Below are positions 7,566-16,593 of a DNA stretch of 64,000 bases, piece by piece. The notes under the pieces were generated by a model, which was given only the letters and a program-made list of their open reading frames with translations, did no database searches and was not told where the DNA came from. A program made the position numbers and the translations under genes. The stretch's first letter is position 1; each line of letters starts with the position of its first letter. The stretch comes from RGIG4140 sp045635565 (GTDB lineage Bacteria; Pseudomonadota; Alphaproteobacteria; CAAHEQ01; UBA3637): NCBI GenBank assembly GCA_045635565.1, contig JAZTVX010000021.1, positions 1-64,000 of the forward strand. Reading direction: 5' to 3'.

Positions 7566-9623
7566 ATGACGTATGAAATTCATAGAGGGTTGCCTTACCC
7601 GTTAGGAGCGCATTTTGATGGAAATGGCGTTAATTTTGCCTTATTTTCATCTACGGCAACTCGTGTTGAGTTGTGCTTATTTGATGCAAAAGGGCAAAAT
7701 GAATTTCGTATTGAATTGCCGGAATATACTGATGAGGTTTTTCACGGTTATATTGTTGGTTTAAAGCCCGGACAATTGTACGGATATCGGGTGTATGGTC
7801 CATATGAACCGGAGAAAGGATTACGTTTTAATCCCAATAAATTATTGATGGATCCCTATGCCCGTCAAATAACGAAGTCCATTGTATCGCATAACTCAAT
7901 GCTGGGATATCAAGTTCATTCTGTTAGACAGGATTTGTCTTTTTCGCATCAAAATTCAGCACCATATGTGCCGAAATGTATTATTACGGATGATACATAT
8001 GATTGGCAGGGTATTACTTATCCACGTGTTCCATGGGATGAAACAACAATCTATGAAGCACATATCAAAGGATTTACGGCTCGAAATGATGAAGTTGATA
8101 AGGCTTTACGAGGTACGTTTGCCGGTATGTCATCCAAAAGTGTTATCCGATACATTAAATCATTAGGTATTACAACGGTTGAATTGTTGCCGATTGCTGC
8201 TTTTATGACGGCAGGTTTTTTGAAAGACAAAGGCTTAACAAATTATTGGGGATATGATCCAATTACGTTTATGGCTCCTCATGCACCATATTTAGCGACA
8301 CATCGTCTGAAGGAGCTAAAAGATATGATTCGTCTGTTTCATGAAGCCGGTGTGGAAGTTGTTCTGGATGTGGTTTATAATCATACGGGTGAAGGGAACC
8401 AAATGGGACAAACATTATGTTATCGGGGGATAGATAATGGGGCGTACTATCGTTTAAATAAGGAAAATCCTCGTTTTTATGATGATACAACCGGTTGTGG
8501 TGCTTCTTTTAATTTAGGGCATCCTCGTGTTTTACAATTGGTTATGGATTCGCTCAGATATTGGGCGGAAAAATTACAAATTGATGGTTTCCGATTCGAT
8601 TTGGCAACAACATTAGCTCGTGATGATAATAATCAATATGCAATTAACAGTGACTTTTTAGCAACCGTTCAACAAGATCCAACATTACAACGGCTTAAAT
8701 TGATTGCTGAACCTTGGGATTTAGGATGGGGCGGTTATCAAGTTGGGTCGTTTAGACCGGGATGGGCAGAATGGAACGATAAGTTCCGTGATACAATGCG
8801 TCGTTTTTGGAAGGGAGAATATGGACAGGCACGAGAATTTGCTTCCCGTTTCACCGGTTCGTCTGATGTTTACCAAAAACGGGGACGTAAGCCATGGGAG
8901 TCGGTTAATTTTATTACGGCACATGACGGCTTTACCTTAAATGATTTAGTATCGTATGAAACGAAGCATAATGAAGCCAATGGTGAAAATAATCATGACG
9001 GTCATGCACACAATTTATCATGGAACAGTGGTGTTGAAGGCGAAACAGATAATTCAAGTGTTCTTGAAAATCGGGAACAACGGGCTCGAGGGTTGATGGC
9101 GTCACTTCTGTTATCGTTTGGTACGCCTATGATAAGGGCAGGTGATGAAGTTATGTCAACTCAAAAGGGTAATAACAACACATATGCCCAAGATAATGAA
9201 TTATCATGGATTGATTGGAAACATATCACGCCTGTCGGCAAACGTATGCAAAGTCTTGTTAAGGACTTGTTATCGTTCCGATACACCCATCCGATTATGA
9301 CACATGGCAATTTTTTTGATGGTAAAAGGTGTGTATGGTATCGACCGGATGGGATGATGATGCAGGAGAATGATTGGCAATCTTATGTGCGAAGTATCTC
9401 TTGTCTTATTTATGGAAAAAACAATGACTTGTTTTTTATTTTTAATGCGTTTAATGAAGATATAAAGTACACGTTACCAGCATTAAAAACAGGTTTGTGG
9501 AAGTTGGTTATAGATACATCACAACAACGGCAAAAGAATAAATATTATAAATCCGTACAGGTTGGTAAATGGAGTGTTTTGGTTTTCGAAGCACCGGCAA
9601 CAAAAGGGCTACATAATAAGTGA
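7566..9623 (+). CDS. glgX: Glycogen debranching enzyme
   Basis: A 685-residue GH13 isoamylase-type enzyme that removes alpha-1,6 branches from phosphorylase-limited glycogen. CBM48 is at the N-terminus (PLGAHFDGNGVNFALFSSTA). Catalytic regions: DVVYNHTGEG, DGFRFDLATTLARD (nucleophile about residue 343), IAEPWDLGWGGYQVG (acid, about 379) and TAHDGFTLNDLVSY (about 452), all typical of GlgX. AGGTG precedes the ATG. Its stop is 7 bp before the malQ start, so the pair is probably co-translated. Together with malQ it gives a degradative branch beside GlgB. Confidence 0.95.
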   Translation: MTYEIHRGLPYPLGAHFDGNGVNFALFSSTATRVELCLFDAKGQNEFRIELPEYTDEVFHGYIVGLKPGQLYGYRVYGPYEPEKGLRFNPNKLLMDPYARQITKSIVSHNSMLGYQVHSVRQDLSFSHQNSAPYVPKCIITDDTYDWQGITYPRVPWDETTIYEAHIKGFTARNDEVDKALRGTFAGMSSKSVIRYIKSLGITTVELLPIAAFMTAGFLKDKGLTNYWGYDPITFMAPHAPYLATHRLKELKDMIRLFHEAGVEVVLDVVYNHTGEGNQMGQTLCYRGIDNGAYYRLNKENPRFYDDTTGCGASFNLGHPRVLQLVMDSLRYWAEKLQIDGFRFDLATTLARDDNNQYAINSDFLATVQQDPTLQRLKLIAEPWDLGWGGYQVGSFRPGWAEWNDKFRDTMRRFWKGEYGQAREFASRFTGSSDVYQKRGRKPWESVNFITAHDGFTLNDLVSYETKHNEANGENNHDGHAHNLSWNSGVEGETDNSSVLENREQRARGLMASLLLSFGTPMIRAGDEVMSTQKGNNNTYAQDNELSWIDWKHITPVGKRMQSLVKDLLSFRYTHPIMTHGNFFDGKRCVWYRPDGMMMQENDWQSYVRSISCLIYGKNNDLFFIFNAFNEDIKYTLPALKTGLWKLVIDTSQQRQKNKYYKSVQVGKWSVLVFEAPATKGLHNK

Positions 9624-9630
9624 GGACAAG

Positions 9631-11847
9631 ATGACATATCAAATGGGGATGTTGAATCAATTATCTGATCGATTGGGTATTTTAGAATCATTTACAGATC
9701 CTTGTACCGGTGTTGTTTATTCAGCTGATAAAAAATCCAAACAGCACATATGTGAAGCATTGGGGTACAAAACACAAACAAATGCAGATTTGACATATTC
9801 TTTGGCGTTACTTGAAAAACGACAATGGCAAGAGGTTGTATCTCCGACAGTTACGGTGTATCCTCATGAAATCAGCCCGTTTGTGTTTGAAATGACATTA
9901 CCGATACAATATGTTGAAGAATGTATTTCATTCTCATTACAATATGAAAATAAAGATACAGCGGATGGTTCTTTTTGGTTTCACGATATGCCACTGATAC
10001 AGGAAAAGGAAATTGACGGTCAACTTTATCAGAAAAGACGAGTTTATTTATTCTTGAATGCCCCTTTGGGCTATCATCAATTACGTTTTTACGTGGCAAA
10101 TGATGCTTTGGCTGTGATGAATTTTATTGTTGCACCGGAAAAATGTTTTATGCCTGTATTAGGTGAAAAACATCGTGTTTTTGGATTCCCTATTCAATTA
10201 TATGCTCTCAAATCGAAAAAAAATTGGGGGATAGGTGATTTTTCGGATTTAGCTGATATGGCTTTTATCGGTAAAAAATTAGGGGCATCTTTGATTGGAG
10301 TTAATCCATTAAATGCGTTATTCGCCGATACGCCTCAAGATGCTAGTCCGTATTGTGCATCTTCACGGCTGTTTTTAAATCCATTGTACATTGACATTAC
10401 GGCTGTTGCCGAAAGTAAAACAAGTCAGGAATTTCAGCAAATGATACATGAACCTGCTTTTCAAAAGGTTCTACATGAAATCAAAAACAGTTCTGTTGTG
10501 CAGTATGAAAAAGTAGCTGATTTAAAGTATTCTTTTCTTAAAGTTTTACATAAAGAATTTAAAACAACGCATTTTGATAAAACAAAAAAAGCGATAACAA
10601 AGAGGGGGCGTAACTTCTTGGCTTTTCAACGGGAGAAGGGACGGGATTTGCTTTGTTTTGCAACATATCAGGTTATTCGAAATCATTTTTTATCACAGGG
10701 GAAAACGGCTCTTTGGTGGGAATGGGGTGAAGATTATCTGTCACCTGATTCGTCAGTTGTTCGTCAATTTCAAGAAGATTATCGTGATGAAATTGATTTG
10801 ATTATGTATCAGCAATTTTTAGCAGATGAACAATTTAAAAAAGTTCATAAATCCTATCAGAAAAGCAAAATGCCTATTGGGTTATATACTGATTTTCCTG
10901 TTGGTGTTGGAAGTAACAGTGCTGAAGTTTGGTCAGAGCAATCCCTGTATCTGGCGGGTGTAACAGCCGGAGCCCCGCCGGATATGTTTAATAAAAAAGG
11001 TCAAGACTGGTCATTAGCCCCGTTTAATCCGATATATTTGGCCCAAACCGGATTTACAGGTTATCGAAAAATCGTTCAGGCAGCTATGAATGGGGCAGGT
11101 GCTATCCGCATTGACCACGCATTTGGTTTGGAGCGATTATATTTGCGTGTTTTAGGTGCAACAGGTGCTTATTTAAAGTATCCTTACAAGACGTTGATGG
11201 GTATTGTTGCATTGGAAAGTCATCGACATCATTGTTTAGTTGTTGCTGAAGATTTAGGGACTCCACCGGCAGGATTTTGTGATAAAATGGCACAATGTGG
11301 GGCTTTGTCATTTAAGATTGCTCATTATCAACGAGGCGAAAAAACATATTGGGAGCCTCAGTACTATGCACGACATACATTGATTGCAACAGGTACACAC
11401 GATATGCCGTCTTATACGGCTTTTTGGAAAGGTACTGATTTGGAATTGGCACAACGTATGAAAACAATCACTTCAACCCAGTACAAACAGCATAAAGCAA
11501 ATCGAATGGCAGAACGTACCGCTTTCGTTGAAACATTTTATCAACATACTTTACCGATGCCGACCCGTGAAACGTTAAAATACACATCAAAAAATGTACC
11601 GGTTTGGTTTGTTGAAAATGTGTATCGGTATTTATCTTTATCCAATAGTTTTTTATTGCTGGTTCGATTGGAGGATTTATTATCACAAGATGAGCAAATT
11701 AATCTACCGGGGACGTATTTGGAATATCCGAATTGGCGATATAAATTACCTGACTTGATTGAAAATTTTATTCAAAATAAAGATATTGTGCATGTCTGTC
11801 GGGCTATATCAGAACAACGTCCTTTTATAGGAAATGAAATGGAGTGA
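9631..11847 (+). CDS. malQ: 4-alpha-glucanotransferase (amylomaltase)
   Basis: Start placed at ATG 9631, preceded by TGAGGA, 7 bp after the glgX stop; a longer frame from 9562 would overlap glgX by 60 bp. The 738-residue GH77 enzyme moves maltosyl and longer units between glucans and recycles the short chains freed by debranching. Signature regions: DFPVGVGSNSAEVW, GAPPDMFNKKGQDW, IRIDHAFGLERLY (nucleophile about residue 494), VVAEDLGTPP (acid, about 540) and GTHDMPS (about 590). About 280 extra N-terminal residues with a carbohydrate-binding-like region match the long, E. coli-type MalQ rather than the 500-residue type. Its end overlaps the next gene by 14 bp. Confidence 0.94.
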   Translation: MTYQMGMLNQLSDRLGILESFTDPCTGVVYSADKKSKQHICEALGYKTQTNADLTYSLALLEKRQWQEVVSPTVTVYPHEISPFVFEMTLPIQYVEECISFSLQYENKDTADGSFWFHDMPLIQEKEIDGQLYQKRRVYLFLNAPLGYHQLRFYVANDALAVMNFIVAPEKCFMPVLGEKHRVFGFPIQLYALKSKKNWGIGDFSDLADMAFIGKKLGASLIGVNPLNALFADTPQDASPYCASSRLFLNPLYIDITAVAESKTSQEFQQMIHEPAFQKVLHEIKNSSVVQYEKVADLKYSFLKVLHKEFKTTHFDKTKKAITKRGRNFLAFQREKGRDLLCFATYQVIRNHFLSQGKTALWWEWGEDYLSPDSSVVRQFQEDYRDEIDLIMYQQFLADEQFKKVHKSYQKSKMPIGLYTDFPVGVGSNSAEVWSEQSLYLAGVTAGAPPDMFNKKGQDWSLAPFNPIYLAQTGFTGYRKIVQAAMNGAGAIRIDHAFGLERLYLRVLGATGAYLKYPYKTLMGIVALESHRHHCLVVAEDLGTPPAGFCDKMAQCGALSFKIAHYQRGEKTYWEPQYYARHTLIATGTHDMPSYTAFWKGTDLELAQRMKTITSTQYKQHKANRMAERTAFVETFYQHTLPMPTRETLKYTSKNVPVWFVENVYRYLSLSNSFLLLVRLEDLLSQDEQINLPGTYLEYPNWRYKLPDLIENFIQNKDIVHVCRAISEQRPFIGNEME

Positions 11848-12580
11848 TTTAGTGGAAAAATTTAAACAAGATATACACATTAAAAGTTATGAATGTGATG
11901 CTAAAGGACAATTAAGGCTGAGAAGTTTATTTAATTTTTTTCAGGATATTGCCGATAAACATGCTTCACATATTGGTGTGGGTTATGAATATTGTTTGAA
12001 AAATAATGTTGGCTGGATTAGTGGTGGATATCATATACAAATAAAGAAAGTTCCTTTATGGAATATGAAGATTTGTTTAACAACTTGGCCATCCAAAGCA
12101 CAAGGAGCAACAGCATTCAGAGAATTTTTATTAACAGACACTCAAACAGGGGATGTGTTAATACAGGCAAGCAGTCAATGGGTTTTATTAGATGCCGTTC
12201 GTCAACGTCCTACTTCTGTTTTGCCTCATTTAGCACATTGTGAACCGATTTTAGAGAGATGTATTGATACTTCTTTTCCTAAATTACCTGTTTTGGAACG
12301 AATTGATTATCAGCAAAATGAAATTATTCGAACTGATGATATCGATTTGAATCAACATGTGAATAATGCGGTATATCCGGCATTGATTTATGATGCATTA
12401 CCTGTGGTATTTAAAGAAAATCATATGTTATCTGAAATTCAAATTCAATATAAAAATCCTGCACATTTTGGCGAAAAAATAGTTGTTCAAACACAACTAA
12501 ATGATAAAAATGGATTGCATTTGATAACGAATGACAGTCAAACAATTGAATATGTTCGCCTTTGTACGCATTGGCAATAA
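11834..12580 (+). CDS. Acyl-ACP thioesterase-like protein
   Basis: About 248 residues with a double hot-dog layout typical of acyl-ACP thioesterases (FatA/FatB and bacterial relatives), which release fatty acids from acyl carrier protein. Supporting stretches: IHIKSYECDAKGQLRLRSLFN at the start, the first hot-dog helix QDIADKHASHIGVG, GWISGGYHIQIKK, and in the second half DIDLNQHVNNAVYP, where Asn and His form the usual catalytic site. It overlaps malQ by 14 bp. GTG at 11852 has a better placed GGAG and may be the true start, which would remove the overlap. Its place in a glycogen operon is unusual; a link of stored carbon to lipid metabolism is only a guess. Confidence 0.8.
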   Translation: MKWSDLVEKFKQDIHIKSYECDAKGQLRLRSLFNFFQDIADKHASHIGVGYEYCLKNNVGWISGGYHIQIKKVPLWNMKICLTTWPSKAQGATAFREFLLTDTQTGDVLIQASSQWVLLDAVRQRPTSVLPHLAHCEPILERCIDTSFPKLPVLERIDYQQNEIIRTDDIDLNQHVNNAVYPALIYDALPVVFKENHMLSEIQIQYKNPAHFGEKIVVQTQLNDKNGLHLITNDSQTIEYVRLCTHWQ

Positions 12581-12587
12581 AAACAAC

Positions 12588-12615
12588 TTGACAGCAGATA
12601 AAAATATGATACCTT
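12588..12615 (+). promoter_or_regulatory. Possible hfq promoter
   Basis: A consensus TTGACA lies at 12588-12593, but the -10 is unclear: TACCTT at 12610-12615 (16-bp spacer) is the best-spaced option, while TATGAT at 12605 is too close. Confidence 0.4.
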
Positions 12616-12633
12616 ATCTTTAAGGAGATAAAA

Positions 12634-12849
12634 ATGAAAGAAGAAAAATTTTTAAATGAATTGGAAACAAGTCAAACATCTGTAACGGTTTTCTTGTTAA
12701 ACGGAACAAAGTTGCAGGGTATTTTGGTCGGTCATACGCAATATGTTTTATTTTTGAGACGTGATGCTCATACGCAAGTAGTGTATAAACATGCTGTGTC
12801 AACGATTATGCCTTCTCAACCGATTGACGTATTAAAAAATATCGATTGA
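12634..12849 (+). CDS. hfq: RNA chaperone Hfq
   Basis: A 71-residue Sm-like protein that forms a hexameric ring and pairs small RNAs with mRNAs. The Sm1 motif is seen in VTVFLLNGTKLQGILVGHTQYVLFLRRD and the Sm2 motif in VVYKHAVSTIMP, close to the usual (L/V)VYKHAIST. It starts after AAGGAGATAAAA. The disordered C-terminal tail of enterobacterial Hfq is absent, as is common in alphaproteobacteria. The neighbour is hflX, the usual partner in proteobacteria, 29 bp downstream. Confidence 0.93.
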   Translation: MKEEKFLNELETSQTSVTVFLLNGTKLQGILVGHTQYVLFLRRDAHTQVVYKHAVSTIMPSQPIDVLKNID

Positions 12850-12878
12850 ATTTTATTTAAACAAAAAGGTTAAATATT

Positions 12879-14162
12879 TTGACTAATTCATTGGTTTTAC
12901 TTCCATTCTTAAAGGATTTTAAAAATGATAGAACGCCTCTTTCTCAATTGGAAGAGGCTGTTTCGCTCACAAAAGCCATTTCATTAAACGTATTGGAAAG
13001 TCAGGTAATTCCCTTGCGTGAAATCAAAGCAGGAACGTATTTGGGTAAAGGAATTATTCAAACGTATAAGGATAAAATTGCTGAATTGAAGATAGATGTG
13101 GTTGTGATGATTTGTCATTTATCACCGTTACAACAGCGTAATTTGGAAAAGGAATGGAATACCAAAGTTATTGATAAGACAGCATTGATTTTGGAAATTT
13201 TTGGGCAACGGGCTCGTACAAAAGAAGGTGTTTTACAAGTTGAGTTGGCTCATTTAACATATGCACGTTCTCGATTGGTTCGTTCATGGACACATTTAGA
13301 ACGTCAACGGGGCGGAAGTGGTTTTTTAGGCGGACCGGGGGAAACGCAAATTGAGTTGGACCGTCGGTTGATTGATGAAGATATCGTTAAAATTAAGAAA
13401 GAATTAGAAGCCGTTAAAAAAACACGGGAATTACATCGAAAAGCCCGTCGTCGGGTGCCGTTTCCAATTATTGCATTAGTTGGTTATACCAATGCAGGCA
13501 AATCAACGCTTTTTAATCACTTAACGAAATCAAATGTATTTGCTAAAGATATGTTATTTGCGACACTTGATCCAACCATGCGACAAATTAAATTGCCGAG
13601 TGGGCAAATGGCTATTTTATCAGATACAGTAGGATTTATTTCGGATTTACCGACGGAACTGGTTATGGCTTTTCGTGCTACTTTGGAAGAAGTGCTGGAA
13701 GCAGATGTCATTGTTCATGTTCGTGATTATCATCATTCAGATACAAAGGCACAAAAAAAAGACGTTGAACAGGTTTTATGTGATTTAGGATTAAAAGAAG
13801 CGGTTGATATTGAATTGATTGAAGCATTAAATAAAATAGATTTGTTTGATGTTGATGAACAACGTATGATTGTTAATCAGAAAAAACGAAAACCGAAAGA
13901 ATGGCCTATTTCTGCTGTTTCAGGAGAAGGGGTCAAAGATTTGCTTGTGTGTATTGAAGAACAATTGAACAAAAACAGACAGACTTTTAAATTGGTTATT
14001 CCGATTGAAGATGGAAAAACGCTATCACGTTTGTATCAAAAAGGGCAGATTCTTAAAAGAACCGATAACAAAAAGACGATAACGTTGATTGTCAAACTTA
14101 AACCTGAAGATAAAGATTTATTTCAGTGTTTTATGCAAGATAAGGTTTTGAAAAATGGTTAA
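12879..14162 (+). CDS. hflX: Ribosome-associated GTPase HflX
   Basis: A 427-residue translational GTPase that splits stalled ribosomes under stress. The N-terminal HflX domain precedes GGSGFLGGPGETQIELDRR, a signature of the family. G-domain motifs: GYTNAGKST (G1, about residue 200), DTVGFISDLP (G3) and NKID (G4). The start is TTG at 12879 with AAAGGT about 9 bp upstream; no in-frame ATG occurs before about residue 87, so the TTG is well supported. It sits in the conserved hfq-hflX pair and overlaps the next gene by 8 bp. Confidence 0.94.
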   Translation: MTNSLVLLPFLKDFKNDRTPLSQLEEAVSLTKAISLNVLESQVIPLREIKAGTYLGKGIIQTYKDKIAELKIDVVVMICHLSPLQQRNLEKEWNTKVIDKTALILEIFGQRARTKEGVLQVELAHLTYARSRLVRSWTHLERQRGGSGFLGGPGETQIELDRRLIDEDIVKIKKELEAVKKTRELHRKARRRVPFPIIALVGYTNAGKSTLFNHLTKSNVFAKDMLFATLDPTMRQIKLPSGQMAILSDTVGFISDLPTELVMAFRATLEEVLEADVIVHVRDYHHSDTKAQKKDVEQVLCDLGLKEAVDIELIEALNKIDLFDVDEQRMIVNQKKRKPKEWPISAVSGEGVKDLLVCIEEQLNKNRQTFKLVIPIEDGKTLSRLYQKGQILKRTDNKKTITLIVKLKPEDKDLFQCFMQDKVLKNG

Positions 14163-14484
14163 GAATTTTACAAAAACAGTTGAAGATTTTACATGCCATG
14201 TTTGTGGAAAAACAGTACAGGGAAATGGTTATACCAATCATTGTCCGTACTGTTTATCCAGTAAACATGTTGATATTCAGCCTGGGGATAGAGCTTGTGA
14301 ATGTCATGGTATTATGTATGCTGTCGGATACGAACAACGTAATGGTGCCGAATGGATAACACATCTGTGTGAAAAGTGTCATTTTCAACGTCGGAATAAG
14401 GTATTTCCTCAGGATTCACGCAAAGCATTGCGTGCGTTATCCTGTGGGAATTATGATGTGTTTTTAATGCAATTTAAAAAATAA
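14155..14484 (+). CDS. RNHCP-domain zinc protein
   Basis: A 109-residue protein with four Cys clusters: CHVCGK, NHCPYC, CECHG and CEKCHF. The stretch YTNHCPYCLSSKHVD fits the RNHCP domain, a small zinc-binding family named after that motif, whose function is unknown. The ending SCGNYDVFL is also typical. It overlaps hflX by 8 bp and is presumably co-translated with it, which hints at RNA- or ribosome-related work, but this is inference. Confidence 0.8.
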   Translation: MVKNFTKTVEDFTCHVCGKTVQGNGYTNHCPYCLSSKHVDIQPGDRACECHGIMYAVGYEQRNGAEWITHLCEKCHFQRRNKVFPQDSRKALRALSCGNYDVFLMQFKK

Positions 14485-14568
14485 TGATTTTATAAACCTG
14501 TATGACATGTTTTTTGTTGACTTTGTATTTCAAAGCACATAAAATCCTGCGTGAGGGAAGACGAAATT

Positions 14569-15780
14569 ATGATGAAAAAAAATCCGTTGGCTATTTTTAA
14601 TTTTTCGACATTTTTACAGACACAAATTCTGATGTTGCCTGTTATGTTGAAGTTTTATGAACAAAACGGATTAACAGCGGGTGATTTGTTCTTATTTCAG
14701 GGAATTTTTTCTATTTCTGCGTTGCTGTTTGAAATACCAGCCGGTTACCTTGGTGATATTTTTCCTCGTCGTAATGTGTTGATATTTTCATATTTGTTGT
14801 TTTTAATGCGTTTGATTCTGTGGTATTTCTTTGGTGGATATTGGATTGTTTTAGCTGGGGAAATACTTTATTCTATGTCAAAAGCCTTTTATTCCGGCGT
14901 TGCGGATGGGTTTATTTATGATTATCTTAAATCTCAAAATAAAACAAAAAAGATGTTGTCACGTTATGGGCGTCTTAATTTTTTTATGTCTCTTGGAACG
15001 GCTTTGGCTTCGCTTGTCGGTCCGTTTTTATATGAAAGATATGGTTTCCCAGTTCTGATTGTGATTGAAATTATTTTAAATACGATTTCTATTGCGATGC
15101 TCTTTTTGTTGCCTAAAGTTGAACCAATACGTGAAAATGTAAAGGGTGTTACAGCACGTATTAAGGAATTATTTTCAATTACTAAGAATACGCTATCAAA
15201 TCCGAATTTATGGCCTTATATCTTTTATTCCGGAACAGTTGCCGCAACGACCATGGTTTTTGTTTGGAGTTTTCAACCTTTAATGATTGCGGCTCATATA
15301 CCGGTTCTTTTGTTTGGTGTGATTTATTGTGTTAATCATGCTGTTCGAGGATGTGCCGGATTGATGTTGGATTTTACCCTTAAAACATTTTCATTAAATA
15401 AAATTGCCAAGATAACTTATGTTTTGTATATTTTATCATTTATATCGGCTCTTATTATTTTGTTGACAAAAAATCCGTATGTCGGTGGTTTTTTGCTGTG
15501 TTTTATTTGTGTCGCTATTGGTTTTCAATTAACATTTACACTCGGTTCGGTTGCTCGTTTGCATACATTTGTCCCATCTTCAATTCGTTCGACATCTTCA
15601 TCTGTTAATAATTTAATATCTCGCTTTATGGCTGGTGTGATGTTAATTTTGTTTAAAGTCGTATTAGATGGTGTATCGTTGGAATGGTCTTTTGTCATAT
15701 ACTTGCTTTTGTTTTCTTTGAGTTTTATTTTTCTGCGTAAAGTATTAACATTAAGCGAAAAACCGAAGCATTTTATCTGA
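14569..15780 (+). CDS. MFS transporter
   Basis: About 403 residues with roughly 12 membrane segments. The loop between helices 2 and 3 reads EIPAGYLGDIFPRR, close to the MFS motif A. The start is set to ATG 14569 (second ATG at 14572) because AGGGAAG lies 9 bp before it; a GTG at 14551 would begin inside that binding site. Cargo is unknown; the layout resembles small MFS permeases of drug or sugar exporters. A bidirectional terminator closes it. Confidence 0.85.
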   Translation: MMKKNPLAIFNFSTFLQTQILMLPVMLKFYEQNGLTAGDLFLFQGIFSISALLFEIPAGYLGDIFPRRNVLIFSYLLFLMRLILWYFFGGYWIVLAGEILYSMSKAFYSGVADGFIYDYLKSQNKTKKMLSRYGRLNFFMSLGTALASLVGPFLYERYGFPVLIVIEIILNTISIAMLFLLPKVEPIRENVKGVTARIKELFSITKNTLSNPNLWPYIFYSGTVAATTMVFVWSFQPLMIAAHIPVLLFGVIYCVNHAVRGCAGLMLDFTLKTFSLNKIAKITYVLYILSFISALIILLTKNPYVGGFLLCFICVAIGFQLTFTLGSVARLHTFVPSSIRSTSSSVNNLISRFMAGVMLILFKVVLDGVSLEWSFVIYLLLFSLSFIFLRKVLTLSEKPKHFI

Positions 15781-15916
15781 ATAACTTGCTCCTTATTTTG
15801 ATTTAATCATCTGGCACCTAAAACAGATTTTTTTATCAGATTTTTAAATTTTTATGGCAATTAGAATAAATGAAATGATAGTTATATTGGTTAGTTTTTG
15901 TAAAGTTAAGAGATAA

Positions 15917-15945
15917 AAAAACCGTTGATAAAATCAACGGTTTTT
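15917..15945 (+). terminator. Bidirectional terminator between MFS gene and HU gene
   Basis: A 13-bp perfect stem (15917-15929 with 15933-15945) with a 3-nt loop: AAAAACCGTTGAT / ATCAACGGTTTTT. A- and T-runs on both sides let it work in both directions for the two converging genes. Confidence 0.9.
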
Positions 15946-15960
15946 CTATGTTTTCTTAGT

Positions 15961-16233
15961 TTAATTGACAGCGTCTTTTAAGCCTTTTCCTGCACGGAAT
16001 TTAGGTTGTTTTGAAGCTGGAATTGTAATTGTTTCACCTGTACGTGGATTACGTCCTTCGCTGGCAGCACGTTCAACAGTTGTGAATGTACCAAAGTTAG
16101 TGATACGAACTTCATCACCAGATTTGATGGCGGTTGTGATGGCTTCAATAGTTGCTTCTAATGCTTTGGAAGCATCTGTTTTTGTCAAGCCGGCTGTTTG
16201 AGCAATTGCATCAACTAATTCTTGTTTATTCAT
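15961..16233 (-). CDS. DNA-binding protein HU
   Basis: A 90-residue HU-family nucleoid protein. It begins MNKQELVDAIAQTAGLTK, has EVRITNFGTFTTVER, and the DNA-binding arm GRNPRTGETITIPAS with the conserved Pro that kinks DNA. The end FRAGKGLKDAVN is typical of HU beta. It is monocistronic with an AAGGAG site and its own promoter and terminator. A second family member, IHF-like, lies at 17439-17720. Confidence 0.95.
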   Translation of the reverse strand: MNKQELVDAIAQTAGLTKTDASKALEATIEAITTAIKSGDEVRITNFGTFTTVERAASEGRNPRTGETITIPASKQPKFRAGKGLKDAVN

Positions 16234-16296
16234 ACGAAAACTCCTTTTTAGAATTGTGCTTTATTAAGGTGTACAAGGCTGTTCCCTGACAATATT

Positions 16297-16326
16297 ATCT
16301 TAACGATTATTTATTTGAATTGTCAA
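16297..16326 (-). promoter_or_regulatory. Promoter of the HU gene
   Basis: Minus strand: TTGACA (16321-16326), 18-bp spacer, TAAGAT (16297-16302). This gives a leader of about 60 nt. Confidence 0.6.
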
Positions 16327-16559
16327 CAAACTTTTTATCATAATGGTAAAAAAAACAGCATTTTTTTGATTTTTTTTTCAAAAAAAGAAAAAAAATGTTT
16401 TGGAGGGCTTTTTTATTGAAAAATATCTGTTTTTAAATATTTTATTAACCTTTTTGTTTCGCTTAACATTATTAGGTGTGTGGAACGAATCGTTTTTCAA
16501 ACAGATTAAATGAGATGTTTGATAAAAAACAAAAAAGTTTTCATTTGAAATAATATAAA
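16327..16559. other. AT-rich gap between HU promoter and accD terminator
   Basis: No coding frame with protein-like content was seen. The stretch is full of A- and T-runs (for example 16345-16400) that would make curved DNA upstream of the HU promoter, possibly an UP-element-like region. Confidence 0.4.
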
Positions 16560-16590
16560 AAAAAGACGACTTTTTTCTCATCGTCTTTTT
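16560..16590 (-). terminator. Intrinsic terminator after accD
   Basis: A 10-bp stem AAAAAGACGA / TCGTCTTTTT (16560-16569 with 16581-16590), loop 11 nt, followed on the minus strand by TTTTTT. Confidence 0.75.
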
Positions 16591-16593
16591 GAT

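Noticed and set aside
9562..9630. Upstream start for malQ
   Set aside because: It would overlap glgX by 62 bp and the added residues fit no family; ATG 9631 has an RBS.
15965..16201. Plus-strand open frame opposite the HU gene
   Set aside because: It is the complement of a well-supported HU gene, with no RBS or family.
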